64,000 nucleotides of DNA, taken from Inonotus obliquus (Eukaryota > Basidiomycota > Agaricomycetes > Hymenochaetales > Hymenochaetaceae). Under the pieces are notes generated by a model. The model ran no database searches, was not told the origin of the DNA, and saw only the letters and a list, made by a program, of their open reading frames with translations. The position numbers and the translations under genes were made by a program. The DNA lies in contig JAJHTX010000002.1 in assembly GCA_032164295.1 (NCBI GenBank), positions 992,001-1,056,000 of the forward strand, given 5' to 3'. This document shows, piece after piece, positions 35,119 to 47,006 of the stretch; position 1 is the first letter of the stretch; each line of letters begins with the position of its first letter.

Positions 35119-35451
35119 ATGGCGACATCCTCACATCCATCGACTTCGGCCCTATCGCCCGTCCTTCCGACTCCGCCGCATTTACGAGGTGCTCTTGAGG
35201 CTCTTAAATGCCTCCTAAACCAAACCCTTCGAATCAACTGCTCAGATGGGCGCGTCTTCATCGGGACGTTTGTCTGCGTCGATAAACAGTTACACATCAT
35301 CCTGGCCAATACAGATGAGTATTCCACAAGCAGGCCCGAGGGACGATACGTGACAATGGTCATGATACCCTGGAGATTGGTTGCTACAGTCTCTGTCCAG
35401 GCTGACGGTAATATCATTTCAGTATTTCATACGTACGGTTCTCACTCGTGA
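35119..35451 (+). CDS. naa38: LSM-domain protein NAA38/LSMD1 (NatC N-acetyltransferase auxiliary subunit)
   Basis: A 110-codon frame encodes an Sm-like fold. The Sm1 part is LLNQTLRINCSDGRVFIGTFVCVD with HIILANTDEY; the Sm2 part is GRYVTMVMIPWRLVATVSV. NTDEY and MIPWRLV are distinctive of LSMD1/MAK31 rather than spliceosomal LSm proteins. NatC acetylates N-terminal Met-hydrophobic sequences on nascent chains. A possible donor GGTAATATC at 35407-35415 near the end would alter only the last residues. This is the last clearly functional host gene before the transposon-rich half. Confidence 0.88.
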   Translation: MATSSHPSTSALSPVLPTPPHLRGALEALKCLLNQTLRINCSDGRVFIGTFVCVDKQLHIILANTDEYSTSRPEGRYVTMVMIPWRLVATVSVQADGNIISVFHTYGSHS

Positions 35452-36806
35452 CTACACAGTGGAAGTTCTCTGCACCTAGTCGACCATAGCTTTCAATCGT
35501 TCATACTGGGTTAGATTTCGATACACGACATGTATTTCATGGATGATTGGGCATGCTGGATGGACACACTCCCCCCCGCGCTCGGCTGGTCGGCTGCACA
35601 GGTTAGCTAAACCCGTTCTACATGGTTGGCGAACGAAAAGTTAAACTCGACTACAGTGTGGAGCGGCTAAAACCGACATCTCAAATGCGTAAATTTGTGA
35701 CTGTAACTCCTCCTCCACAACACCTTCGATTGACTTGTAAAGTGTATATATGAGTAGCTAGATGTCGTAGGAATAGAACTTACATTTTTTAAGATTTTAT
35801 CTCGAGGTTGAAAAATTTTTCCATCGAAAATTGAAATGAATATTTACATAAATGATTAAAAAATCATTTTATATATTAGTAATACTATCAAATATGACCA
35901 AAACGGGATGGTTATATAATACAATTGTGTCAATCCATTCTAAAAAGAGTACTATCCTATCCATTCACTATGCATGGCACCAAGAAAAATATCAAGCAAG
36001 TTATCAAGAAAAGTAGCAAGAAATGTCAAGACTGAAGACATCAAGAAAGTACACGAATCAGCAGTGGGTAAGTGGACTCTTTCTGGATATTGTAAGAAGA
36101 GACCTTGACTCTCAGTGTCTTCTACTGGACTTAGCCTTCTTTGACTTTGCATTGCCTGGAGGCATTCTGAGTGGGTGGAAATGTGTGGAAATGACGTAGA
36201 ATAAAGAGAAAGGGGTCAGGATAGTCTCTATATTTTTATTCAATTTTCTCACTATTTTTTTTTCCTAAAAAAATTGAAATTTTTAATAGCTCATCAAAAA
36301 CATTGGATTCATGTATATTTTTGTTACTTGTATTACTGAAAAAAAATTGGCTCAGTCTGAAACTCAAAATTGCAGCTGCTACAGAGGTGTCAACGTATGA
36401 CGCTCTATACTGTAGGTGTGATGCAGCATGTGCCTAACCTCACCTTCTCAATATGGCTCATTCAGTCTTAACACAACACTAGTAGAGCAAGTACCAAATC
36501 AGTAATATATAGATGATATATGATTTGCCAAGCCATCCTTTAGAATCTCAAGGTTTTTTTTATTTTTATTAAATGTATTTATCAAGCATATCAGCAATTT
36601 TAGTTATAAGTGTGTAGTAGACATAGCTACGTGGTGAAAGGAACTCTAAAAGTGGTGGAGAAATAAATGCAGGAAAAAGGTAGTAGTATGGTGCTCTAAA
36701 GCAAGGGCCTTATAAGTACATATCTAGAGAGTTAGGTAAATTTAAAGAGGTAACAGAAGCAGTTTGAGAAGTTATGTACTGTATGCTTGCATGCAAAAAT
36801 AATATG
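35452..36806. other. AT-rich transition zone, no gene
   Basis: Base composition changes within a few hundred bases from the gene-like first half to AT-rich sequence with A/T runs (for example 35790-35880 and 36240-36300). Only a 66-codon frame is present (35952-36152, -). The sequence ends at the target duplication of the chromovirus at 36802-36806. I recognise no gene or RNA. Confidence 0.6.
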
Positions 36807-37197
36807 TGTTATGAACACTTTTATTTCTTTCCTTTACCATACTTTTCCTTGCTTACATTATTATCTCTTTTACTAATCACACTTACTAAAGCCTTATTAC
36901 TAATAGTCATCTCTTACCAATCTTTTCCTATCATCTGACCTTAGTCCATTTTGGAAGACTCTGAGGACATTCCATGAAGTTCTATCTCCTTCTATAACCT
37001 GTATATAGATAGTAGATAGTTTACGCACTCTCAGAGTACAAATAGGAGGCATGTTCACCTGTACTCCCCAGTTTCAACCTTGTCAATACACTGGCTAGTG
37101 TCGTTCAAGCTCACTCCCTTTCTTTTCTATACTCTCTCTGATCAAGTTAGTGTAGTCTAGCCTTCTATTGTGAGCTGGCCTAAGTGCGTCGCTAACA
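36807..37197 (+). repeat. 5' LTR of the chromovirus
   Basis: 391 bp, begins TGTTATGAACAC and ends CTAACA. It matches 42737-43155 throughout, with scattered substitutions. A TATATAGATAG stretch is present at about 37002-37012. Confidence 0.92.
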
Positions 37198-37198
37198 G

Positions 37199-37209
37199 AA
37201 GGTCAAAAC
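37199..37209 (+). promoter_or_regulatory. self-primer binding site of the chromovirus
   Basis: AAGGTCAAAAC lies one base after the 5' LTR. It is the exact 11-base reverse complement of GTTTTGACCTT at 43029-43039 inside the 3' LTR, the place where the transcript would begin. No TGG-starting tRNA site is present. This matches the self-priming of Tf1/sushi elements. Confidence 0.7.
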
Positions 37210-38041
37210 TCTCTATCACCACTCTACACCCTTGATCACTCTGGTGCTCCATATCTCTCTCTAGACCAACAGCCAATAAATCTATACTTACACCACTAAA
37301 AATGTCACTGTTAACCGTACCATCTCTTTTGTCATTGCTCTCTAGATCTTCTGTATTGTACTCTCGTTCACTAAAGCAGAAATTCCCGGTACTGGAAGAT
37401 GACTCCGAGTTATCCCAATCTCTGTTCTACCTCTACGTCATTTACCAGGCAACAACTCAAACTAAACCTCTTTTAACCTACCTCAATTTATATCGCAGTT
37501 GAACAGACTCCTACTCCTGCAACCTCTGCTATCGTTGTTTAGACTCTGCATAGTAGTTATTCAACATTACCTGTACCCTCTTACTGGTTGTAAAGTGTCA
37601 CCTCTTGGCCTTGCTTGCCAATTGACTAGACATCTCTCTCAACCAGTACTGCCTGATGGGGATCGTGAGATCTAACAGACCAGTAGTGTCTAATAGAGAA
37701 CAGGCATATTGTTAAAACTCTAAGTGTGCTTGTGTCTTAGTCTTTAACGATAGGTAGTGTTAACCTGTAGACTAGTAGTCATCACTGTCCATTCTTCTCG
37801 AAGGAGTTTTAACCTTGCTGGTGTATGCAATCATCAGTAGACTTTCAAACTATCCAAAACTCTCTATCTGACACATCCAAAACCTCCTGAAACCCCTACT
37901 TTCTCCACTACTAGGAGAGAACCCACAAGAGCCCATTCTGATGTAGGCTGTATTGTAAGATACCTTTTATCACAATGAGAAATTGACTGTATTCTCGATG
38001 GAACCAATGAACAGTCCGAGCCCAAAAGTCATAACAGTCAC

Positions 38042-38870
38042 ATGGCTAAATCCAAAGAGTTTGATGAACAGGACTTTGACAGGATCTTGTTTGTACTATC
38101 GTATATGAAAGAAGACACTGTTAATATGTGGGTGAAGAATTATGTCAAAGAATATCTTGCAGATGAACAAGTGGAGCTAAGCTGGAAAAAATTCCTGAAG
38201 CTACTGAAGAAGTCATTCCAAGATCCCAATAAGCAAGTAACGGCACAAAATAAACTAGCGAACTGTTGCATAGAGAAACAGGAAACCGCAAAAGCATTCT
38301 TCAATTGGTTTGACATCCTGAGGTGCATAGTAGGTTACATCAAGAACCATAATGCTTACCTCATTCAGTTAGTCAAAAATACAGTACTGTAAGATCTTGT
38401 ACGATGCATATATTAGTCAGAAATACTACCAGTGGATTATGAAGGATGGAAAAAAGTTATTGTCCAATTAGACAAGCTGGAGAGACACTGGAAGAATTGA
38501 AAGAAAGTTTATATACCATTCCAACCGATCTCGAAACCTGTAACTCACCCTAAGGCTCTCCCTCCTAAACCAGCACCATTAGTAGACTGGTGCAATATAA
38601 CAGGTGTCACGTTTGAAGAAAGGGGACAGCCCATGGAAATGGATTGAGCACGTCACGAAGGATGTTGCTATTACTGTGAAGACCTCAGCCACATTAAAGT
38701 CAACTGTCTCAAGCGAGTAAAACAGATTTGTGCATCCATCCGGCGAATGACAATAGACAAAAGACAGAATTGGGTAAACACCCTTAATCACGTCAAGGAA
38801 GATGACATGTTCGAAGAAGAAGAGGTGCTTAACCAACAGGAGGATTTTGCAGTGTCCCAGCAGTGATCGC
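38042..38870 (+). pseudogene. gag: chromovirus gag remnant with CCHC knuckle
   Basis: An open stretch at 38042-38392 (WKKFLKLLKKSFQDPNKQ, AKAFFNWFD) is typical of Ty3 Gag capsid. After frame breaks, CYYCEDLSHIKVNC near 38655-38705 gives the Cx2Cx4Hx4C zinc knuckle. Stops interrupt the frame. The gene would start further upstream, around 37302. Confidence 0.75.
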
Positions 38871-39499
38871 AGCACTGACTGGGATAAGTTTGGGCTTGAT
38901 TTATTTAATGGGTGCTTTTTCTCAAACGTGCACTCATAGGATACAGAATAGCATAGAAAAACCATTCCCAAAATAACCAAAAATCCAAAAACCCCAAAAA
39001 ATCTCATCTAGTGTAGATAGTGATAATGACTCAGATTATTGTAACAGATACAGACAATATCAGATCTCAGACTTATGCCCCTGTATAGAAGAATACTATA
39101 GATCTGGTCTGGATCTTGAATGTAATAAAGTTTCTTTTAACCTTCTTCTTATACTGTTTCTTCTCTTTCTTCAAGCCAAAAGCCCCAACTAAAAACTGCA
39201 AAAAATAAATCCTGCCTGAAGGGTCCCACTCAATGCAGTAGAGATTTGTTACCTAAGCCATATACTGCCTCTTGGGTAGTGAGACAAATCAGAGAAGACT
39301 CATTGAGCGAGGCCTAGACAGTCCTAAAGCTATGGATGCAAAAACAAAGGCATAGTAAAATAAGCAAAAGACTGGTGCAGAACCTTTGGAAACTAAGCTC
39401 TGTGGAAGCGGAAGCAGCAGTGCAGCAATTAGCTGCATCTAAACGATTTGTTCGAGGCAATCAGGGACAGCAACTTACAGTTCCTGTAATGCTTTGAAC

Positions 39500-42400
39500 T
39501 ATGGACAATGAAATCCAGGTTTGAACATCAGCCCTACTAGACAGTGGTTGTACCGGCTCTTACATAAGTCAAGCATTCATTAAAGAACATGGAATTGAGA
39601 TACAAAAGATACCATTACCAATTTCTGTTTACAATACTGATGGAACACTGATCAAGTCAGGTGCAATTACTAGTTTTGTCAGAATGTGCATGATTGTTAA
39701 AGACCATTTAGAGCTCATCGATTTTACAGTCACTGATCTAGGCAAGACTAATGTCTTTATTGGGTATGAATGGCTAAAGTTACATAGCCTCAGCATTGAC
39801 TGGCAGGATTAGTCGATCACTTTTGATCGCTGTCCTGAAAGTTGCAGGTATATCCATTGTCAAAAAGATATCGATAAGGATGACGATGAAGAATCATTGC
39901 CAACCGAAGAACTGGAAAAAATGAACAGGATATTCTTTACGTAGTACCATGAAACTCGTCAGGTTGACTCTGCCACAATAAACTCACCCTTTGTTAAGGA
40001 ATTTGAAGATGTGTTTAGTACAGAGGAATTCGATCAACTGCCGGAATGTCACTCATGGGATCATGCTATTGAGCTTACACTAAGGTTCAAACCCACCGAC
40101 TGCAAGATCTACCCACTGACCCGAAATGAGCAACTGACACTAGACGAGTTTCTTGAAGAAAACCTCTATAATAGCCACATTTGTCCCTCAAAATCCCCAA
40201 TGACATCTCCCTTCTTCTTTATCAAGAAAAAGGATGGAAAACTGAGACCTGTTCAAGACTATCAGAAGCTAAATGAAGCCACAGTCAAAAACAAATACCT
40301 GCTTTCATTAATACAGGAACTCATAGATGCTACATGTCATGCCAAACATTTCACCAAGCTTGACGTACATTGGGGATACAACAATATGCACATCAAGAAG
40401 GGAGACAAATGGAAGGCTGCTTTCAGGACCAATTGAGGACTATTCAAGCCTACGGTAATGTTCTTCGGACTTACAAACTCACTGGCTACTTTCTAAAGAT
40501 TCATAAACGAGATCTTCCAAAATTTGATCAACAAAGGAAATGTTGACATATATCTAAACAACATTCTCATATTTGTGGAAGACCAAGATCATCATGACAC
40601 CTTAGTATGGAAAGTCCTTTGGGTATTAAGACAATACAAAGTCTATCTACAATATGAGAAGTGTTCGTTCTCTCAACCAACTATAGAATACCTAGGGCAC
40701 ATCATTGGAAATGGTGAAGTACGCATGTATCCTTGTAAAGTAGCTGCGGTACAAGAACGGCCGACACCGACAAACAAGAAGGAGTTACAACAGTTCATCA
40801 GTTTTGTCAACTACTACCGCAGGTTCATCAAAGGCTTCAGTGGAATGGCAAAGCTGCTACATGTCCTCACAGGCAACACAGATTGGAAATAGAGTAAAGA
40901 AGAATAAGAATCTTTTGACCAACTAAGACAAGCCATCACAGAGGAACCAGTACTAGCAGTTCCCACTGATGATGGCCAGTTTCGTATGGAAGCAGACTCA
41001 TCCAACTTCACAAATGGAGCGGTACTTTCTCAACTAATTAACAAAAAATGGCAGCCTATTGTATATCGATCTCAAGTGTTATCCTCGACGGAACACAATT
41101 ATAAGATCTACGACCGAGAGTTGCTGGCAATCATGAAGGCATTTCGAGAATGGTGCCAATATCTTCTGGGAGCTCAACACACCTTTGAAATCTGAACAGA
41201 TCACCTTAACCTTCAGTACTTCGAAAAGCCCCATGAGCCCAATTATCGTCAAGTCTGCTGGCTTACTGAACTCGTAGAATATGACTTTGTCCTCATCCAT
41301 AAACCAGGTCGTAAAATGACAGAAGCAGACCTCCTCTTAAGACAAGTAGGACATAAGAGAGGGGAGAACGACAATGCTGACCTCATTTTGCTAAAACCTG
41401 AGTAGTTTGTCAATGAACTTGAGACAGCTATCAGTACAGATGATGTCAAACTATTGCAGAGAATCAAATGTGCTAGCAAAAATTGAGACTGTAGAGTAGA
41501 GAAAGCACTGCAGGGTAGAGAGAAGGACTGGACTGAGGATGAGATGGGTATAGTAATATAGCAGGATCACATCTACATTCCCAAAGACAGACAGTTGCAT
41601 AAAGACATTATACAGCAGCATCACGATTTCCCATTAGCAGGACATTTAGAGAGATATAAAACCTAGAAATTAATTACATAAAACTACTGGTGGCCAGAAA
41701 TCCAGCATGATGTTCAAAAATACATAATAGGATGTGACACCTGTCAAAGGATGAAATCTCGTCAAGTCAAATTAGCAGCACCACTGGTACCAAACAAGAT
41801 ACTAACAAAACTATGGAAGGTGATCTCCATAGACCTAATTGGAGAATTACCCGAATCACAAGGATACAATGCTATCTGTATAATCATTGATTGATTTAGC
41901 AAACAAGTTTATGTTATACCAATAATGACAGAAGTAACTTCTGAAGGTATTGTCTGAACATTGTGCAATTATGTATTCAAACTCCATAGCATTCCTGAAA
42001 AGGTTATCAGTGACTGGGATTCTCAGTTTGTATTTAGCTTCATGAAGAACCTCTACAGACTCCTAGAAATAATGGGCAACCCATCCATGGCTTATTACTC
42101 TCAGACGGATGGACAGATAGAGAGAATTAACCAAGAAATTGAGCAATACCTTTGCATCTTTGTCAACTATTGTCAGATGAACTGGGCAGATTGGCTAGCC
42201 TTAGCTGAATTCAGTTACAGTGACCGAGAACAATTGTCAATGGGCATGTTGCCATTCTTTGTTAATCATGGCAGATACCCCAACAAAAGCACACATCCCA
42301 GACAAGAAGTGGCAAATGAATCAGCTGACCAATTTACAAAGAGAATGGAACGAATAAGAACAGAAATAGAGACAATATTGAAGAAGGCAGCAGCTATCAT

Positions 42401-42580
42401 GAAGAGCAATAAGAACCACTGTCTCCACCTGAGATAGTTAAGAGGATCGCTAAATACAAAGTGGAACAAGTAGTTGACATCAAAGAGCAATAAGATAAGT
42501 GGAAGTTTTTAGTACATTAGAAAGATTACCTGGCAGAACAACATACTTGGGAACCAGTCAAAACTCTAATGCACACAAAG
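39500..42580 (+). pseudogene. pol: chromovirus pol remnant: PR, RT, RNase H, IN, chromodomain
   Basis: The protease active site LLDSGCTGSYIS lies near 39537. RT begins about 40011 (SPFFFIKKKDGKLRPVQDYQKLN, FTKLDVHWGYNN). The YxDD box reads YLNN at about 40550, so both catalytic aspartates are asparagine. RNase H is at about 40980-41290 (MEADSSNFTNGAVL). Integrase follows from about 41590, with WDSQF and YYSQTDGQIERIN near 42020-42130. A chromodomain-like YKVEQVVDIKEQ with later KDYLAEQHTWEPV lies at 42455-42570. Multiple TAG and TGA stops break the frame. No function remains. Confidence 0.88.
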
Positions 42581-42724
42581 GATGCTATTCGTGACTTCTG
42601 ACTTCTATACACACAACCCTGGTGTACCCAGACACCTTAATACTATCATCTTCAACTCTCTCTGTTTCCAACCTCTCTTCCAGTTTACTAAACCATCCTG
42701 AAGCAATTGAGACAATTGTCTTAA

Positions 42725-42736
42725 ATGAGGGGGTGA
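42725..42736 (+). other. polypurine tract of the chromovirus
   Basis: AATGAGGGGGTGA lies directly before the 3' LTR and fits the plus-strand priming site. Confidence 0.6.
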
Positions 42737-43155
42737 TGTTATGAACACTTTTATTTCTTTCCTTTACCATACCTTTTCTTACTTACATTATTATCTCTTT
42801 TACTAATTACACTTATTATTATCTCTTTTACTAATCACACTTACTAAAGTTTTGTTACTAATAGTCATCTCTTACCAATCTTTTCCTATCATCTGACTTT
42901 AGTCCATTCTAGAAGACTCTGGAGATATTTCATAAAGTTCTATCTCCTTCTATGACCTGTATATAGATAGTAGATAGTTCATGTGCTCTCAAAGTACAAG
43001 TAGGAGACACATTCACCTGTACTCTCCAGTTTTGACCTTGTCAATACACCAACTAGTGTTGTTCAAGCTCACTTCCTTTCTTCTCTTTACTCTCTCTGAT
43101 CAAGTTAGTGTAGCCTAGCCCTCTATTGTGAGCTGGCCTAAGTGTGTCACTGACA
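42737..43155 (+). repeat. 3' LTR of the chromovirus
   Basis: 419 bp, begins TGTTATG and ends CTGACA. It is longer than the 5' LTR because ATTATCTCTTTTACTAAT-type sequence is duplicated at about 42790-42840. TATATAG is at about 42960-42966, about 65 bp before the proposed transcript start (43029). Confidence 0.92.
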
Positions 43156-43160
43156 ATATG

Positions 43161-44269
43161 CCCTTGTTGAGGACTGGTCATAATCATATGGACATATACA
43201 GCATAATAGAGAAAGGGAGAGAAGGTGAAAGGTAGAATAATTAAATGAAGAGAGGTAACAGTATTAGAGAAAGAATTAACAGAAAAATCAAGCAAAATCA
43301 ACTATCTGACCTTATAAGTTGCTGTGCTCATTTTAGAGGTGTCTCCATCTCTGATCCCAGTTTCTCTTGTGCATAGATGTATGCAATCCCTAAGTTGATG
43401 TGATCATTGTGAGTGTCTAGGCTCTCTTTATTCATGCAGTCGTATGCTACAGCAATAGCCTCGGCAGACTTGTGATCTGCGATAAAGAAAGGTGTGGTTT
43501 CCTTTAACCAGTCTGTAAGGGTACTAAGGTTCCTATTCTCGGCCGATTTAGTATAGTGGGTGGGGGTATACTGTCGTACTGAGATGGTATTGGCTATTAA
43601 ATAAACCAAGTACACTCTCGCCGAGTCGACCAGTTTATTTGTCTAGACAGATAGTCTTCTCAGTCATTTATTGAAGCTATGGGCAACTTGTTGTAGTTGG
43701 AGGGTTGAGGGACTCAAGTTTGAGTAGAGAGATGTAGAGTGAGTGAGAGATGAGTCTTTATCTAATTTTCTTAAATATGAGTGATGGATCATAGTAAGTA
43801 AGGAGGAATAAATTGTCCACACCGAGGTAGACAATGACAAGCTATGCAAGATAGATGTCAATGTTTAGAGGGACACACACACTTGAAGTTTCAAGATATC
43901 AGATATTGACTTTGAGCAGGATTTATCACCAATGTCCAATTGGAACAGAGACAACATAATATCTTTAACTAGTACCAAACTAGTCCCTGAGCAATGCAGT
44001 TATCTAATCTACTCTAAGCTGTATGCAATGAAACCTTGACTCGAAAATAGTGTAATAAGAGATTACAGAGTAATGTGAGCTTGTTTTATTCTTAGATTGC
44101 TAGAGCTATGAGTTATTGCTCCTCTGGGGGGCCACATGCTAGTCCTTATAAACTAATTTCAAGACCATTTTACATAATCTACAGCATAAGCTAAAAATAA
44201 ATTTACATCAACCACAGAATTAAAATTTAATGTCTCCTTCTAAACAAATGTTCCAGATGGGGTAATATG
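43161..44269. other. AT-rich segment between elements, one unidentified 95-codon frame
   Basis: A minus-strand frame, 43615-43328, encodes a hydrophilic segment (TDWLKETTPFFIADHKSAEAI). Immediately upstream on the same strand, 43861-43664 ends QLQQVAHSFNK. Together they could be parts of one degraded coding region, but I do not recognise a family. Otherwise nothing is seen. Confidence 0.35.
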
Positions 44270-44462
44270 TATCAATGCATCATTTAATACATGATGCACA
44301 TCAATGAGTTATTTGATGAATGATGCATATCAATAAATTAATTGATGAGTCTAAAAATGGTTTAGAGTGATGACCTGATTAATGATCTAATTGATGATCT
44401 AATCAATAATATACTTGATGAACTGATTAATAATATAATCAATGATATAATCGATAAACTGA
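44270..44462. repeat. degenerate tandem repeat of ~20-bp TGAT/ATCA units
   Basis: Variants of TGATGAATTGATTAATGATC repeat about ten times, e.g. CTGATTAATGATCTAATTGATGATCTAATC. The same pattern resumes at 45463-45515, on the far side of the foldback element, so the element sits inside the tandem array. Confidence 0.7.
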
Positions 44463-45462
44463 TTACTGTTTTTTTCATATGTATTGTCACACCGTGATTT
44501 TTCCACAAAACCTTGACCGTTTTGTGTCATCTAAGTTGCTAAATTCATTTCTCAATTGTGCTGTCCAAACTGTAACAAATTCGAGTAAAATTGGTGAAGA
44601 ATTGATCTCAAAATGGTGCAAAATGCCGTTTTTTCATGCTTTTGTCTTCCCTATTTTTTCCTACACTCAATTCTGGGTCTGCAGCACCCATAACTGTCTC
44701 AGAGCCCTCAGCCTCAGATGGAATAACTGTGAATTTAGAGAGTGAATTTGAGGTGCATTATGAGTTGTGTGTGCCAGTCTGGGTCATATCTGAAATACAG
44801 AAATCCACCTATTTTCTCTGAGCTCCTCATACTTTAGAACAAGCCAACTGAGGCTAAATTCATACATGTAAACTCACTCTAAGTGCATTGAAAGCTATCT
44901 GAGCCCTTTTTGGAGCTGATGCTTAGATTAAAAGGCTAGGGAAGGGCAGGAAGAATTGTGTATATATCCAGTCTCTTTCACCTCATTCTTCTCATCATTA
45001 TGCACAGCAGCCTTCAGAAGCACTCAATCCTCTTCCAATGCACTTGTTCTAAAGCATGGGGAGCTCAGGGGAAATAGGTGGATTTCTGTATTTCAGACAT
45101 GACCCAGACTGTTACACACAGCTCATAATGCACCTCAAATTCACTCTCTAAATTCACAGTTATTCCATCTGAGGCTGAGGGCTCTGAGACAGTTATGGGT
45201 GCTGCAGACCCAGAATTGAGTGTAGAAAAAAATAGGAAAGACAAAAGCATGAAAGAACAGCCATTCTGGGATCAATTCTTTACCAATTTCGCTTGGATTT
45301 GTTATAGTTTGGACGGCACAATTGAGAAATGAATTTAGTAACTTAGATGATGCAAAACAGTCAAGGTTTCGTAGAGATATGGCAAGGTTTGTATTTTGAG
45401 AGATTTGAGGTGCTGAAAATGGCAAAATCACGATGTGATAATACATATGAAAAAGGCAGTAA
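44463..45462. mobile_element. foldback (large inverted-repeat) element
   Basis: Left arm 44463-44845 and right arm 45042-45462 are inverted copies, about 90% identical overall. The innermost ~115 bp around 44664-44760 and its partner are near-perfect. About 50 bp of the right arm, near 45365-45420, is absent in the left. The loop (44846-45041) holds a TATATAT at 44961-44967 followed by a CT-rich run. Both arms encode the same peptide frame (RALSLRWNNCEFRE). The element has no transposase frame; it would be a non-autonomous foldback element, and any transcript would fold into a long hairpin. No clear target duplication was found. Confidence 0.82.
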
Positions 45463-47006
45463 TGATATAATTGATGACCTAAATGATGATATAATCAATG
45501 ACCTGATTTAGGCCTATTTGGCTTTTGGTATCTGGACTGTGGTCTTTGGTTTTTCCAGAGCAATATATTGAATGGCTTCTTAGATAAGACCAAATGAATG
45601 GTGCATCTAAAAGCTCTTAAACCTTCATGTCTGCTTCTCGATTGCAACCATATAAAGAATGGTTTATTTATCTATCGCCACTAACGGGAAATACTGGAGG
45701 CTACAATTGATATAGGCTTAATTATGTGATTCTACTGCTTCTTACTTCTCTTCAGACCACGGTACTTCTGCCATCCTATCTATGCCTGCGGTTTGGACGA
45801 AGTACAAGGCTTCTGTGATTTGACAAGGCTAAGATTGATTGAGAACTGGTCCTACATGCTTTAAGCTAGACTTCTGTGCTAATATCGAATCATCAATTCT
45901 TGCGCCCGTCTTCCATCACAGTACCGAACCACCAAGCTTTGATACCAATGATACCAATACTGTACCATCCACCCATCCTGATACCGAAATTTAATAGTCC
46001 ACATTTAGTCAATACTACGCTCTCGACGGCCTATACCAAGAAAAAGGTCACAAGCTACAATCGGTCTGTCATACGTTGCTGCAAAGAGTTGAATCATCAA
46101 AAGTGTCGAAGCTCCAAGTCCAACGGTCTGCCCTTCCAAACTGCCGTGCATCGATACCAACAATATCAGTGTTGATACCAGTGGCTCACTCCAGTACCGA
46201 AGTTTGTGACGTGTGCTAGGTTGATACCATGCCCTCAAAGATTTTTGTCAAGAGGAAGGTTGGGAAATGAATCAGATCTGCCATATGCTGCTTCGGTCTC
46301 AGAGGAGACCATCAATCCAACTCGAAAGTAAAGCCAAGCAATGCCCAGTCAAGCCAGACAATGCGTACCAATAGATATCAAGGGGCATGAGCAATCTTAT
46401 CAATGCCCAGGGATGATCCCAGTGTACTGATTGGTACTGAGCGATAGAGTACTCCTATGCTAAGGTTGGGTTATATCGACATGTCAACTTCGGCGCATGC
46501 CGTCCAATCGCTCGGTAAACACCCAGACTGATGCTGCACGGATCATGATACCGGAACAAAGGTAAATCTGGATAACGTGCTTCTCTGAAGAAGAAGACAA
46601 TAGGGCCATCGTCAGGAGTACCTATGCGGTAGCTTAAAACACGTTCTCACTTTAATGCTGGTCGACATTGGTACTACCACCCTACCTCGGTATCACTTGC
46701 CGTGAGTTTTCATTGAATTCTTGTCTCATCCCACTCTATTCTTAGCTACCCCTTGATAAAACTTCTTATTCATTCATCATCTTATGTTTTCCCTGATTAT
46801 ATTTTTACATTTATTTCGACCTTATGTTCCCCTTCTTGTACCAGATTATAGTACGATTCGACTCGTAAAAGGCTATGTGGTATTTATAGCCTGCATATTC
46901 TACTGTAGCAGACCAGCTAATCTGAGAGGAGCTTCCAGAGTGAAGATCTGGGTTTTGCTAATCTTGTTCAAGTCCCTGTTCGTTTGTCTCATCTCGTAGT
47001 CGCCGG
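45463..47006. other. AT-rich to GATACC-rich flank, probably part of an older related LTR element
   Basis: After the remaining tandem repeat (to 45515) the sequence becomes rich in GATACC, GGTATC and GTACC words from about 45925 onward. This resembles the young element that begins at 47007. Its counterpart on the other side (52846-53220) looks like the 3' end of a diverged LTR. No intact gene is present. The frame at 45876-46175 has no motif. Confidence 0.4.

Larger units (their letters stand above)
36807..43155 (+). mobile_element. decayed Tf1/sushi-type Ty3 chromovirus (LTR retrotransposon)
   Basis: The element is 6.35 kb with two related LTRs (36807-37197 and 42737-43155), both starting TGTTATG and ending in ACA. 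A 5-bp target duplication, ATATG, lies at 36802-36806 and 43156-43160. Order is Gag, protease, reverse transcriptase, RNase H, integrase and chromodomain, the Ty3 order. All frames carry stops, and several catalytic residues are lost. The primer site is of the self-priming type. It is the older kind of insertion here: the LTRs differ by many substitutions and a 28-bp duplication in the 3' copy. It is inert now. Confidence 0.93.
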
